Source of the DNA: an uncultured Lachnospiraceae bacterium
GTDB lineage: Bacteria > Bacillota > Clostridia > Lachnospirales > Lachnospiraceae
Length of the DNA stretch: 64,000 nucleotides
Assembly (NCBI GenBank): GCA_949840915.1
Contig: CATKXY010000002.1
Coordinates: 62,001 to 126,000 of the forward strand
Direction of reading: 5' to 3'
Translations under genes and position numbers: made by a program
Part shown: in pieces, positions 25,273-33,164 of the stretch
Position numbering within the stretch: position 1 is the stretch's first letter
Layout of the letters: each line of letters starts with the position of its first letter
Notes under the pieces: generated by a model
What the model saw: only the letters and a program-made list of their open reading frames with translations
Told to the model about the DNA's origin: nothing
The model's database searches: none

Positions 25273-25326
25273 GCTTTTTTGCCTCGGGAATGTATTGGAA
25301 GCGTATTCGGAGAGAAAGGATAGAAA

Positions 25327-25713
25327 ATGAAGACTGGACGTTTGATGACAGTGGTGTTCGGCGCCATCCTCAAGGTGGTTGTGGCAGTGGCTGCAGCGTT
25401 TATTATCTACAGGGGGGCGGCGGTCTGCTACGATTATGGATACCGCATTTTTACGGAGCCTGCCATGTCTGTGGGCGAGGGCAGAACGGTGAGTGTGACC
25501 ATCAAAGAGGATATGTCGGCGCTGGAGGTCGGTGAGCTGATGCTGAAGAAGGGGCTGACAAGAGACAGCAAGCTTTTTGCACTTCAGTATCTGTTCTCTG
25601 AGTACAGGGAGGACGTAAAACCCGGTACCTACGAGGTGAGCACTGCAATGACGGCGGAAGAGATCATGGAGGTTATGGCGCCTGCGGAACAGTCTGCCGG
25701 GGAGACGGACTGA
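25327..25713 (+). CDS. Short MltG-like protein lacking the catalytic domain
   Basis: A 128-residue protein: membrane helix at ~10-30, then a domain of ~70 residues with VTIKEDMSALEVGELMLKKG and VKPGTYEVSTAMTAEEI. This is the LysM-like part that precedes the YceG/MltG transglycosylase domain in full proteins (~350 residues). The catalytic domain and its Glu are absent; the stop follows a polar tail. The position between ylbF and trmR equals that of mltG (yrrL) in Bacillus. It may be a truncated relic or a regulator of glycan-strand processing. The stop shares one base with the next start, so it is translationally coupled. Confidence 0.75.
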   Translation: MKTGRLMTVVFGAILKVVVAVAAAFIIYRGAAVCYDYGYRIFTEPAMSVGEGRTVSVTIKEDMSALEVGELMLKKGLTRDSKLFALQYLFSEYREDVKPGTYEVSTAMTAEEIMEVMAPAEQSAGETD

Positions 25714-26354
25714 TGATCATAAACGAGAGAATGTCGGTTTTTATCGATTCCATGGCAGAGGGCAATACGCCCTTTTTGGATGAGTTGGAAAGATATGCTT
25801 TGCAGACACAGGTGCCCATTATACGCAAGTCTACACAACAGCTGTTAAAATTTTTGCTGGCGTCTGCCAGACCGGAACGTATTCTGGAGGTGGGGACAGC
25901 CATAGGCTTTTCCGCACTCCTGATGAGTGAGTACGGGCCGGCGGGCTGCAGGATCACAACGATAGAGAAATATGAAAAGCGTATACTCCAGGCCAGGGAG
26001 AATTTTGCCCGGGCGGGCAGGGCGGAAGCCATCACGCTGCTGGAGGGGGATGCCGCAGAGCTTTTGCCGGCATTGCAGGAATGCTACGATATGATTTTTC
26101 TGGATGCTGCCAAGGGGCAGTATATTCATTTTCTGCCCGATATTCTGCGGCTGCTTGCTCCCGGAGGGCTGCTTGTCTCAGACAATGTGCTGCAGGACGG
26201 AGATATTATAGAGTCCCGTTTTGCGGTGACAAGGCGCAATCGCACCATTCACTCCCGCATGCGGGATTATCTGTTTGAACTGAGCCATCATCCCGGGCTG
26301 CAGACGACGATTCTGCCTGTGGGAGACGGCGTGACGCTCAGCGTTAAAAAGTGA
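25713..26354 (+). CDS. trmR: tRNA 5-hydroxyuridine methyltransferase
   Basis: A 213-residue O-methyltransferase. The SAM site is ILEVGTAIGFSALLM (~residues 50-64), with an acidic residue in TTIEKYEKR and the metal-binding Asp in FLDAAKGQY. By comparison with YrrM/TrmR of Bacillus it converts ho5U34 to mo5U34 in tRNA. The adjacent U32 protein makes ho5U, so the two genes complete the pathway. The ATG overlaps the previous stop by one base. Confidence 0.88.
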   Translation: MIINERMSVFIDSMAEGNTPFLDELERYALQTQVPIIRKSTQQLLKFLLASARPERILEVGTAIGFSALLMSEYGPAGCRITTIEKYEKRILQARENFARAGRAEAITLLEGDAAELLPALQECYDMIFLDAAKGQYIHFLPDILRLLAPGGLLVSDNVLQDGDIIESRFAVTRRNRTIHSRMRDYLFELSHHPGLQTTILPVGDGVTLSVKK

Positions 26355-26382
26355 AAAATTCATTGGAGAGAGGTTGTCATAA

Positions 26383-27699
26383 ATGATAACGGAAACAGGG
26401 CGTAGGAAACCGGAGCTTCTGATACCGGCCAGCAGTCTGGAGGTTCTTAGGACTGCGGTCATATTCGGGGCGGATGCGGTTTATATCGGGGGCGAAGCCT
26501 TTGGTCTGCGCGCCAAGGCAAAGAACTTTACCATGGAAGAGATGGCAGAAGGAATCGTCTTTGCTCATGAGCACGGGACAAAGGTCTATGTGACTGCCAA
26601 TATTCTGGCCCATAATGATGATCTGGAGGGAGCCGGAACATATTTTGCACAGCTTCGGGACATGGAGCCCCAGCGGCCGGATGCGCTGATCATTTCCGAC
26701 CCGGGTATGTTTGCTGTCGCAAAGGAGGTCTGGCCGGAGGTGGAGATACATATTTCCACACAGGCAAATAATACAAATTATCAGACTTATCTGTTCTGGT
26801 GGAAGCTGGGAGCAAAACGGGTGGTGTCGGCCAGGGAGCTGTCGCTGGAGGAGATCAGGGCGATCCGCAGACGGATTCCCGAAGAGATGGAGATTGAGAG
26901 CTTTGTCCATGGAGCGATGTGTATTTCGTATTCCGGGAGATGCCTGCTGAGCAATTTCTTTACAGGACGGGACGCCAATCAGGGCGCGTGTACCCATCCA
27001 TGCAGGTGGCAGTATGCGGTGATGGAGGAGTCCAGGCCCGGAGAGTATTTTCCGGTTTATGAGAATGAGCGGGGAAGCTTTATTTTTAATTCCAGAGATT
27101 TGTGTATGATCGACCATATACCGGAGCTGGTGGAGGCCGGAATCGACAGTCTCAAGATCGAGGGCCGTATGAAGACGGCGCTCTATGTGGCTACCGTAGC
27201 CCGCACCTATCGTCTGGCCATTGACGACTATCTGGAGAGTCCCGAAAAATATCAGGCCAATCTGGACCGGTACCGGGCGGAGATCGCCAAGTGTACCCAC
27301 AGGCAGTTTACCACAGGATTCTATTTTGGAAAGCCAGGTGCTGAGGCTCAGATCTATGACAGCAGCACTTATATCAACGAATATACTTATCTGGGTATGG
27401 CGGAGGCGGTAGCCGGAGACGACGGGACGCTGGTACAGATGGAACAGCGCAACAAATTCTCGGTGGGCGACGGACTTGAGATCATGAAGCCCGACGGGAG
27501 AAATATATCCGTCCGGGTGGCCGCTCTGTATGATGAGGAGATGAATCCGGTTGAGAGCGCTCCCCATGCAAGGCAGAGACTGTATGTGCGCTTTGAGAAA
27601 CTGCAGGAGGACGAGGATGCCGGGGCCGGGACACCCACGGGTGCTTTGGCGGATGTGGAGCAGTATGATATTTTTCGGGTGGATAAACCGAGGATATAA
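26383..27699 (+). CDS. U32 family protein, tRNA 5-hydroxyuridine synthesis (TrhP-like)
   Basis: A 438-residue protein. The U32 signature is complete: ESFVHGAMCISYSGRCLLS at ~residues 170-188, with further cysteines in GACTHPCRW. These cysteines are thought to bind an Fe-S cluster. YRL and SLKIEGRMKTALYVA phrases are typical. In Bacillus TrhP1/TrhP2 and in E. coli TrhP use prephenate to hydroxylate U34 of tRNA; older annotation calls the family peptidases. Only one copy is present here, unlike the Bacillus pair. It is last in the block and ends at a terminator. Confidence 0.88.
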   Translation: MITETGRRKPELLIPASSLEVLRTAVIFGADAVYIGGEAFGLRAKAKNFTMEEMAEGIVFAHEHGTKVYVTANILAHNDDLEGAGTYFAQLRDMEPQRPDALIISDPGMFAVAKEVWPEVEIHISTQANNTNYQTYLFWWKLGAKRVVSARELSLEEIRAIRRRIPEEMEIESFVHGAMCISYSGRCLLSNFFTGRDANQGACTHPCRWQYAVMEESRPGEYFPVYENERGSFIFNSRDLCMIDHIPELVEAGIDSLKIEGRMKTALYVATVARTYRLAIDDYLESPEKYQANLDRYRAEIAKCTHRQFTTGFYFGKPGAEAQIYDSSTYINEYTYLGMAEAVAGDDGTLVQMEQRNKFSVGDGLEIMKPDGRNISVRVAALYDEEMNPVESAPHARQRLYVRFEKLQEDEDAGAGTPTGALADVEQYDIFRVDKPRI

Positions 27700-27707
27700 A
27701 GACGACA

Positions 27708-27742
27708 AAAAGACCGGAAGTTTTGCATACTCCCGGTCTTTT
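27708..27742. terminator. Bidirectional terminator
   Basis: AAAAGACCGG (27708-27717) pairs with CCGGTCTTTT (27733-27742) around a 15-nt loop. It serves the plus-strand U32 gene and the minus-strand small-protein pair that follows. Confidence 0.85.
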
Positions 27743-27749
27743 AAGTATT

Positions 27750-27950
27750 CTAATTTTGTATAAATGCGGAATCATTATCTACATCAGAAGGATTTTGTGA
27801 AGATTGTTCCTTTTCACTTGTAAATTCTTCCCTGTGTAAGACTTCGCCCTGGGGATTGTTTTGATTGATACCGGGTTGAGCAATCACAAGAATGACGGCT
27901 ATAATCAAACATATGCCGGCACCGATCAGTACAAGAAATTTCTTTTTCAT
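27750..27950 (-). CDS. Small membrane-anchored protein of unknown function
   Basis: A 66-residue protein starting MKKKFLVLIGAGICLI, with one hydrophobic segment at residues ~4-24 and a hydrophilic, Asn/Gln/Ser-rich tail outside the membrane. No lipobox. RBS GAGGT is 8 nt before the ATG. It is the second gene of a bicistron, 17 bp after the secreted protein gene, and has the same AT-rich composition. I do not recognise it; it may be a partner of the secreted protein. Confidence 0.55.
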   Translation of the reverse strand: MKKKFLVLIGAGICLIIAVILVIAQPGINQNNPQGEVLHREEFTSEKEQSSQNPSDVDNDSAFIQN

Positions 27951-27967
27951 AATTTGTTACCTCATTT

Positions 27968-28519
27968 TTATAAACTATATGTACCGGAATAGGTAATTTC
28001 TTTTGACGAAGCATTTTCTATACCAAAAGAGTAGGAGGCACTTTCAATACCTGTCAAATGAAGTGTACCCTGCCATCCGTTCGTTGTCTGCGTTTTCAAG
28101 AATCTGATGTAAGAGTTAGTATCTCTGTTTTTAAATCTCAAATAACTTTTTCCTTCAATATCTTGTGATATGTCAAGCTGTATTTCGTCTCCGGCTTGTA
28201 AAGCATATTGATTTGAGCCGACAACAGTGTCTCCTGCCGCAACGGTGATATCAATAAGGGATGTGTATCGAGGCATTATGGTGGAGGAGGGTGCAGGATT
28301 TGAATCTGAATAAGGTTCGAAATAACCTACCATATTTCCGTTTTCATCGATTAATTCATATACTTCTATACCTGCTGCTTTCTTGTCTCTAAATTCAGTG
28401 TCTTCCATAGTGACGATAGTTTCCTGTGCCGTTACCGGAAAACTACATATTCCTGACAATAGAATAGAGGTTGTCATTATAGCAATGTTACGTTTGAAAT
28501 AGTTTGGATGCTTTTTCAT
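27968..28519 (-). CDS. Secreted protein of unknown function
   Basis: A 183-residue protein with a standard Sec signal peptide (basic MKKHPNYFKR, hydrophobic core, cleavage after about PVTAQ, near residue 31). The mature part has a Ser/Pro linker (SNPAPSS) and then a domain rich in polar and aromatic residues (DITVAAGDTVVGSNQYAL, NSYIRFL, YSFGIENAS) that looks like an all-beta fold. No catalytic motif. AGGAGGGG RBS and a good promoter upstream. Base composition is clearly more AT-rich than the flanking genes. Family unknown. Confidence 0.65.
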   Translation of the reverse strand: MKKHPNYFKRNIAIMTTSILLSGICSFPVTAQETIVTMEDTEFRDKKAAGIEVYELIDENGNMVGYFEPYSDSNPAPSSTIMPRYTSLIDITVAAGDTVVGSNQYALQAGDEIQLDISQDIEGKSYLRFKNRDTNSYIRFLKTQTTNGWQGTLHLTGIESASYSFGIENASSKEITYSGTYSL

Positions 28520-28539
28520 ATTATCCCCTCCTGAAATTT

Positions 28540-28568
28540 AATATAATATTAAATAAATGATATTGCAA
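28540..28568 (-). promoter_or_regulatory. Promoter of the secreted-protein bicistron
   Basis: Minus strand TTGCAA (28563-28568), 17-bp spacer, TATATT (28540-28545), 20 bp before the start codon. The surroundings are very AT-rich. Confidence 0.65.
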
Positions 28569-28635
28569 TTACATTATAAACAGCCAACCCGGTGTTGTCA
28601 ATTAAGGGGTAAAAATAAATTTTACAAAAAGGGTA

Positions 28636-28664
28636 TTGCATTTTCAGGTAAATTAGAGTATCTT
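28636..28664 (+). promoter_or_regulatory. Promoter of glutamine synthetase III
   Basis: TTGCAT (28636-28641), 17-bp spacer, TATCTT (28659-28664), giving a leader of about 130 nt before the start at 28804. No clear operator is seen. Confidence 0.5.
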
Positions 28665-28803
28665 ATAGAAAACGGGGCGCGCCTTGTTTTCCATATAGAC
28701 GGTATGAACGAAGATGTTCCAATAGTAACCAGTTTACTTTGGGACGTTTTTTTTAGGATTGATGTCTGTGCGGGAAAAATGCAAGAGAAAGGAAGTAGGG
28801 AAG

Positions 28804-30915
28804 ATGAGTGAAGTGTTGAACGTAGAAGAGATTTTTGCCGGCAAGGTATTCACGCTGGGCAAGATGAAGGAGAGACTGCCCAGAAATGTTTTCAAGGAAT
28901 TAAAGAGAGTCATGGATCAGGGCGGCGAGCTGTCACTGGCGACTGCGGACGTGGTGGCCAAGGCAATGAAGGACTGGGCGGTGGAAAACGGCGCTACTCA
29001 CTACACTCACTGGTTTCAGCCTCTGACGGGGATTACCGCCGAGAAGCACGATGCGTTTGTGACCCATCCCGATGCGGAGGGCAGGATGCTTTTGGAATTC
29101 TCGGGGAAAGAGCTGATCAAGGGTGAGCCCGATGCTTCTTCATTCCCCTCGGGAGGATTGCGCGCCACATTTGAGGCAAGAGGCTATACGGTATGGGATA
29201 TCACGTCACCTGCCTTTTTGAAGGAGGATGCGACGGGCGTCATTCTCTGCATTCCCACCGCGTTCTGTTCTTACAAGGGAGAAGCGCTGGATAAAAAGAC
29301 GCCGCTGCTGCGCTCCATGGAGGCTGTCAGCGAGCAGGCGCTGCGGATTGTGAGACTGTTTGGCAACACGGGAGCGACTAAGGTTATGGCCAGTGTTGGA
29401 CCAGAGCAGGAATACTTTCTGGTGGACAGGGAGAAGTATTTAAAGAGAGATGACCTGATCTTCGCAGGGAGGACGCTGTTTGGCGCTCCGGCTCCCAAGG
29501 GACAGGAGCTGGAGGATCACTATTTCGGAACGATCCGCGAGAGGATAGGTTCTTATATGAAGGATCTGAACATAGAGCTGTGGAGGCTGGGTGTCACGGC
29601 CAAGACACAGCATAATGAGGTTGCTCCCGCTCAGCATGAGCTGGCTCCCATTTATGAGACTGCAAATATCGCCGTGGATCACAATCAGCTGGTGATGGAG
29701 ACCATGAAGAAGGTAGCCGGAAGACACGGGATGACCTGTCTGCTTCACGAGAAGCCTTTTGCCGGTGTGAACGGTTCCGGCAAACATAATAACTGGTCCC
29801 TGGGAACTGACAATGGTGTCAATATGTTGGACCCCGGCGATACACCCAACGAGAACATCCAGTTTTTGCTGGTACTGGCCTGCATCATGAAGGCTGTTGA
29901 TACCCATGCGGATCTGCTGCGCCAGAGTGCGTCGGATGTGGGCAACGATCACAGACTGGGGGCTAACGAGGCTCCGCCTGCGATCATTTCCATGTTCCTG
30001 GGCGAACAGCTGGAGGATGTGGTAAAGCAGCTGGTGGAGACCGGAGAGGCGGATCACTCCATACAGGGCGGTAAGCTGCAGACCGGTGTGTCCACGCTGA
30101 CAGATCTGGATAAGGATGCCACGGACAGAAACAGAACTTCACCCTTTGCTTTCACGGGGAACAAGTTTGAGTTTCGTATGGTGGGCAGCTCGGATTCCAT
30201 AGCAGACCCCAACATCACGTTGAATGCCATCGTTGCGGAGGCTTTCTGTGAGGCGGCCGACCTTCTGGAAAAAGCCGAGGATTTTGAGATGGCGGTACAT
30301 GATCTGATCAAGGAATACATGACGAAGCACAGAAGAATCGTATTCAATGGAAACGGATATTCCGAAGAGTGGGTGGCGGAGGCTGCAAGACGGGGCCTTC
30401 CCAATATCAGGTCCATGGTGGAGGCTTCCTCTGCATTGACGACTGAGAAGGCTATTAAGCTTTTTGAAAAGTTCGGTATTTTTACCAAAGCGGAGCTGGA
30501 GTCCCGCGAGGAGATTCTTTATGAAACCTATTCCAAGACCATCAATATCGAGGCGCTGACCATGATCGAGATGGCGAAGAAACAGATTTTGCCGGCTGTG
30601 ATAAGATATACCAGGACGCTGGCAGACACGGTTATCGCGGTGAAGGAGGCCGGTGCGGATGCGTCCGTGCAGGCGGAAGTGCTGGATGAGATTTCGGTTA
30701 AACTGGCTGAGAGCAAACGCGCGTTGACGGTTCTGGAGGAAAAGACGGCCAAAGCGTCGGCAATCTCTGAGGAGAAGGAGAAAGCATTCTTCTTTAAGGA
30801 TGAAGTATTCACTGCCATGGCAGCCCTGAGAGCGCCGGTGGATGAGCTGGAGACCATGGTGGACAGAAACGTATGGCCCATTCCTACTTATGGCGAGCTG
30901 ATTTTTGAGGTTTAA
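28804..30915 (+). CDS. glnN: Glutamine synthetase type III
   Basis: About 703 residues from ATG 28804, the length typical of GSIII (GSI is ~450). It makes glutamine from glutamate, ammonia and ATP. Family marks are HYTHWFQPLTG near residue 70, KHDAF, SFPSGGLR, EQEYFLVD, the AQHELAP region, NGSGKHNNWS, SASDVGNDHRLGANEAPP, and TGNKFEFRMVGSS. The start was chosen over one 45 bp upstream because homologues begin near MSEVLNVEEIF and a purine-rich AAGGAAG lies upstream. It is monocistronic with its own promoter, and is probably under nitrogen control (inference). Confidence 0.96.
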   Translation: MSEVLNVEEIFAGKVFTLGKMKERLPRNVFKELKRVMDQGGELSLATADVVAKAMKDWAVENGATHYTHWFQPLTGITAEKHDAFVTHPDAEGRMLLEFSGKELIKGEPDASSFPSGGLRATFEARGYTVWDITSPAFLKEDATGVILCIPTAFCSYKGEALDKKTPLLRSMEAVSEQALRIVRLFGNTGATKVMASVGPEQEYFLVDREKYLKRDDLIFAGRTLFGAPAPKGQELEDHYFGTIRERIGSYMKDLNIELWRLGVTAKTQHNEVAPAQHELAPIYETANIAVDHNQLVMETMKKVAGRHGMTCLLHEKPFAGVNGSGKHNNWSLGTDNGVNMLDPGDTPNENIQFLLVLACIMKAVDTHADLLRQSASDVGNDHRLGANEAPPAIISMFLGEQLEDVVKQLVETGEADHSIQGGKLQTGVSTLTDLDKDATDRNRTSPFAFTGNKFEFRMVGSSDSIADPNITLNAIVAEAFCEAADLLEKAEDFEMAVHDLIKEYMTKHRRIVFNGNGYSEEWVAEAARRGLPNIRSMVEASSALTTEKAIKLFEKFGIFTKAELESREEILYETYSKTINIEALTMIEMAKKQILPAVIRYTRTLADTVIAVKEAGADASVQAEVLDEISVKLAESKRALTVLEEKTAKASAISEEKEKAFFFKDEVFTAMAALRAPVDELETMVDRNVWPIPTYGELIFEV

Positions 30916-30961
30916 TAACGGTATTTCCCTTTTTCGTAAGTTTGTATATATCATGTAGGCG

Positions 30962-30986
30962 GGGCTGCGCTGTTATGGCGCGGCCC
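30962..30986 (+). terminator. Possible terminator of glutamine synthetase gene
   Basis: GGGCTGCGC (30962-30970) pairs with GCGCGGCCC (30978-30986) with one G-U pair and a 7-nt loop. No true T-run follows (TGTGATATTTT), so function is uncertain. Confidence 0.4.
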
Positions 30987-31067
30987 TGTGATATTTTCCG
31001 AACGCAGCGATTGCAATGGTTCAGGTCTGATTGCTGAAACGGATTTAAAAAATTGTGAATTTAGGTA

Positions 31068-31096
31068 TTGCAAAATGGAAATACTTCGTGTATAAT
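31068..31096 (+). promoter_or_regulatory. Promoter of tRNA-Gln
   Basis: TTGCAA (31068-31073), 17-bp spacer, TATAAT (31091-31096), 31 bp before the mature tRNA 5' end. Confidence 0.8.
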
Positions 31097-31127
31097 ACAT
31101 CAAGTAGCGCGGATACAGCGCAGATAA

Positions 31128-31199
31128 AGGGCTATCGCCAAACGGTAAGGCAACGGACTCTGACTCCGTCATTTCAAGGTTCGAATCCTTGTAGCCCTG
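31128..31199 (+). tRNA. tRNA-Gln (anticodon CTG)
   Basis: A full cloverleaf can be folded: acceptor AGGGCTA with TAGCCCT and discriminator G, D-stem GCC/GGC, anticodon stem ACGGA/TCCGT with loop CTCTGAC (anticodon CTG, reading CAG), and T-stem CAAGG/CCTTG with loop TTCGAAT. The CCA end is not encoded. It is a single tRNA transcription unit with its own promoter and terminator in the only gap over 300 bases without a protein gene (30916-31380). Nothing else is visible in that gap apart from a weak hairpin at its start. Confidence 0.95.
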
Positions 31200-31205
31200 C
31201 TAAGT

Positions 31206-31237
31206 AACCTCTGGAGGGAAGCTTCCGGAGGTTTTTT
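31206..31237 (+). terminator. Terminator of tRNA-Gln
   Basis: AACCTCTGGA (31206-31215) pairs with TCCGGAGGTT (31224-31233), with one G-U pair and an 8-nt loop, ending in TTTTTT. Confidence 0.9.
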
Positions 31238-31380
31238 CTTGCGTGGAAGTATGATTGTTGTAAAACTATTGAATTCCTATTTGAGATTTGTTAAAGTTAA
31301 ATTGCTTGTATGAGTATATTCAGGTACATTGTAAAAGAGACAGAATGTTTATTCGGACAGATTAGACAAGGAGGAAGCAT

Positions 31381-32400
31381 ATGGACGATTGGAAACAATC
31401 CCAAAGGGTCTTTTCCAGATTGGGCTGGTGTTATATTGCGGGGACATTGACGGTGTATGTTCTTCAATATGTTTTGGTTTTGGGGATTCAGGCTTACAGG
31501 CCGGAGTGGCTGATGAGTATGACCGCGAGTCTGTTATTGTCGGGGCTTACCATGTATGTCTGCGGTATGCCGTTGATCGTTCTGCTGACCCGCCGGATGC
31601 CAAGGACTGATATTCCGCGCCACAAGATGAAGTGGTGGCAGTTTATACTGGCGCTGATCATGTGCTATTCGCTGGTCTATATCAGCAATCTGGTGGGGAT
31701 GCTGGTGACCACTCTGATAGGAGTGTTTACAAGGAGCTCTGTCGAGAATAATCTGATAGAATATGTCACCGGCGGTAATATGTTACTGAATTTTATATTG
31801 ATGGTGGTGGTTGCTCCCATTGTAGAGGAGTATGTGTTCCGCAAAGTGATTGTGGACAGGACGGTCCGGTATGGGCAGGGCGTCGCCATCGCGGCGTCGG
31901 CATTGATGTTTGGTCTGTTCCACGGTAATTTGAACCAATTTGCTTATGCGATGGTGCTGGGCGCGTTTTTTGCTTTCCTTTATGTAAAGACCGGGAATTT
32001 GAAGATTACGATTGCAATGCATGCCATTATTAATTTTATGGGCAGTATGGTCTCGGGTCTGCTGTTCAGAATGATGAATTATGACGCGCTGCTGCATGCT
32101 GATCCTTCAGACACGGAGCTCATGATGGAGCTCATCATGGATAATCCTGTCGGCTGGCTGCTCTTTGCGCTGTATGCCATGCTGTTGTTTGCCGTGGTTG
32201 TCACGGGTGTGATCCTGCTGATCGTATTTTTTAAACGCTTCAGGCTTGAAGCTCAACAGATGCAGATTCCCAGAGGCAAGGGATTTCAGATGCTGTTTCT
32301 GAATTCGGGAATGATCGTGTTCTGTGTGGTATGGATCGTGTTGATCGCCCTGCCATATGTATTGTCTGTCCTGGATATGTTTGCTCAGGCTATGGTTTAA
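31381..32400 (+). CDS. CPBP family intramembrane metalloprotease
   Basis: A 339-residue protein with about eight membrane segments. The CPBP (Abi, Rce1-like) motifs are in order: EEYVFR (motif 1, glutamates), FGLFHGN (motif 2) and HAIINF (motif 3), with a further Leu-rich stretch. In this family these residues hold a metal and a catalytic water within the membrane. Bacterial members are implicated in bacteriocin self-protection or in cleaving prenylated or membrane substrates; the substrate here is unknown. RBS AGGAGG. The thioesterase gene starts 14 bp downstream. Confidence 0.88.
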   Translation: MDDWKQSQRVFSRLGWCYIAGTLTVYVLQYVLVLGIQAYRPEWLMSMTASLLLSGLTMYVCGMPLIVLLTRRMPRTDIPRHKMKWWQFILALIMCYSLVYISNLVGMLVTTLIGVFTRSSVENNLIEYVTGGNMLLNFILMVVVAPIVEEYVFRKVIVDRTVRYGQGVAIAASALMFGLFHGNLNQFAYAMVLGAFFAFLYVKTGNLKITIAMHAIINFMGSMVSGLLFRMMNYDALLHADPSDTELMMELIMDNPVGWLLFALYAMLLFAVVVTGVILLIVFFKRFRLEAQQMQIPRGKGFQMLFLNSGMIVFCVVWIVLIALPYVLSVLDMFAQAMV

Positions 32401-32414
32401 GCGGGGTGAGTGAG

Positions 32415-33116
32415 ATGTATTTTTTTGAGTCAAGGATCCGGTATAGCGAGACGGACAGCAAAGGGCAATTGACATTGGTGTCGCTGTTGGATTATTTTCA
32501 GGATTGCTCCACATTTCATTCCGAGGATTTGGGTATGGGTGTGGATTATCTGACACAGAGGCGTCTGGTGTGGGTGCTCAGCTCATGGCAGATCGTGGTA
32601 GAGCGCTATCCTAAATTAAACGAGCGGGTGAAGATCGGCACCGCGCCTTATGAGTTCAGGAGCTTTCTGGGGTCCCGTAATTTTGTGATGATGACGGAGG
32701 ACGGGGAATGTCTGGCCAAGGCGAACTCTCTGTGGAGTCTGCTGGATACCCGGACATGGAAGCCGACCGCTCCTCCTGAGGAAATGCTTAATGCTTATGT
32801 GCTCTCCGAGAAACTGGATATGGACTATGCCCCCCGTAAGATTGCAGTACCCGAAGGCGGCAGCCGCAGAGATGTGATCACGGTAAAGAAGCATCATCTG
32901 GATACCAACAATCATGTGAATAACGGCCGGTTTGTGGATATGACCATGGAGTTTCTGCCGGAGAACTTTGTTATCCGTCAGATGCGCGCGGAGTATAAGA
33001 TGCAGGCACATCTGGACGATGAGCTTTATCCTTATGTGGCTGAAGAGGAGCAGCGTCTGGTGGCTGCGCTGCGGGACGGGGGCGGTAAGCCCTATGTGAT
33101 CGTGGAATTCATGTGA
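32415..33116 (+). CDS. Acyl-ACP thioesterase (FatA/FatB type)
   Basis: A 233-residue protein; ATG 32415 chosen since homologues begin near MYFFESRIRYSETD and a GGTGAG site precedes it. It has a double hot-dog fold: the first half holds the SLLDYFQDCSTFHSEDLG helix and a second hot-dog domain carries LDTNNHVNNGRFVDM, the region of the family's Asn/His active site. It hydrolyses acyl-ACP to release fatty acid. Only a single short gap separates it from the CPBP protease; any functional link is unclear. Confidence 0.88.
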   Translation: MYFFESRIRYSETDSKGQLTLVSLLDYFQDCSTFHSEDLGMGVDYLTQRRLVWVLSSWQIVVERYPKLNERVKIGTAPYEFRSFLGSRNFVMMTEDGECLAKANSLWSLLDTRTWKPTAPPEEMLNAYVLSEKLDMDYAPRKIAVPEGGSRRDVITVKKHHLDTNNHVNNGRFVDMTMEFLPENFVIRQMRAEYKMQAHLDDELYPYVAEEEQRLVAALRDGGGKPYVIVEFM

Positions 33117-33164
33117 TCTGAAGCAAGGGGTATTTGGAGCTTGGATTGGGGTAGGAGGTATGTC

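Noticed and set aside
26377..27708. A 443-codon frame antisense to the U32 gene
   Set aside because: Same reason: low-complexity antisense composition, no family, no RBS, whole length covered by a certain gene.
28557..28811. An 84-codon plus-strand frame upstream of glutamine synthetase III
   Set aside because: It has no RBS, overlaps the promoter of the divergent gene and of glnN, and its protein (Cys- and Lys-rich start, then unrelated text) looks like noncoding sequence; it overlaps the glnN 5' end in another frame.
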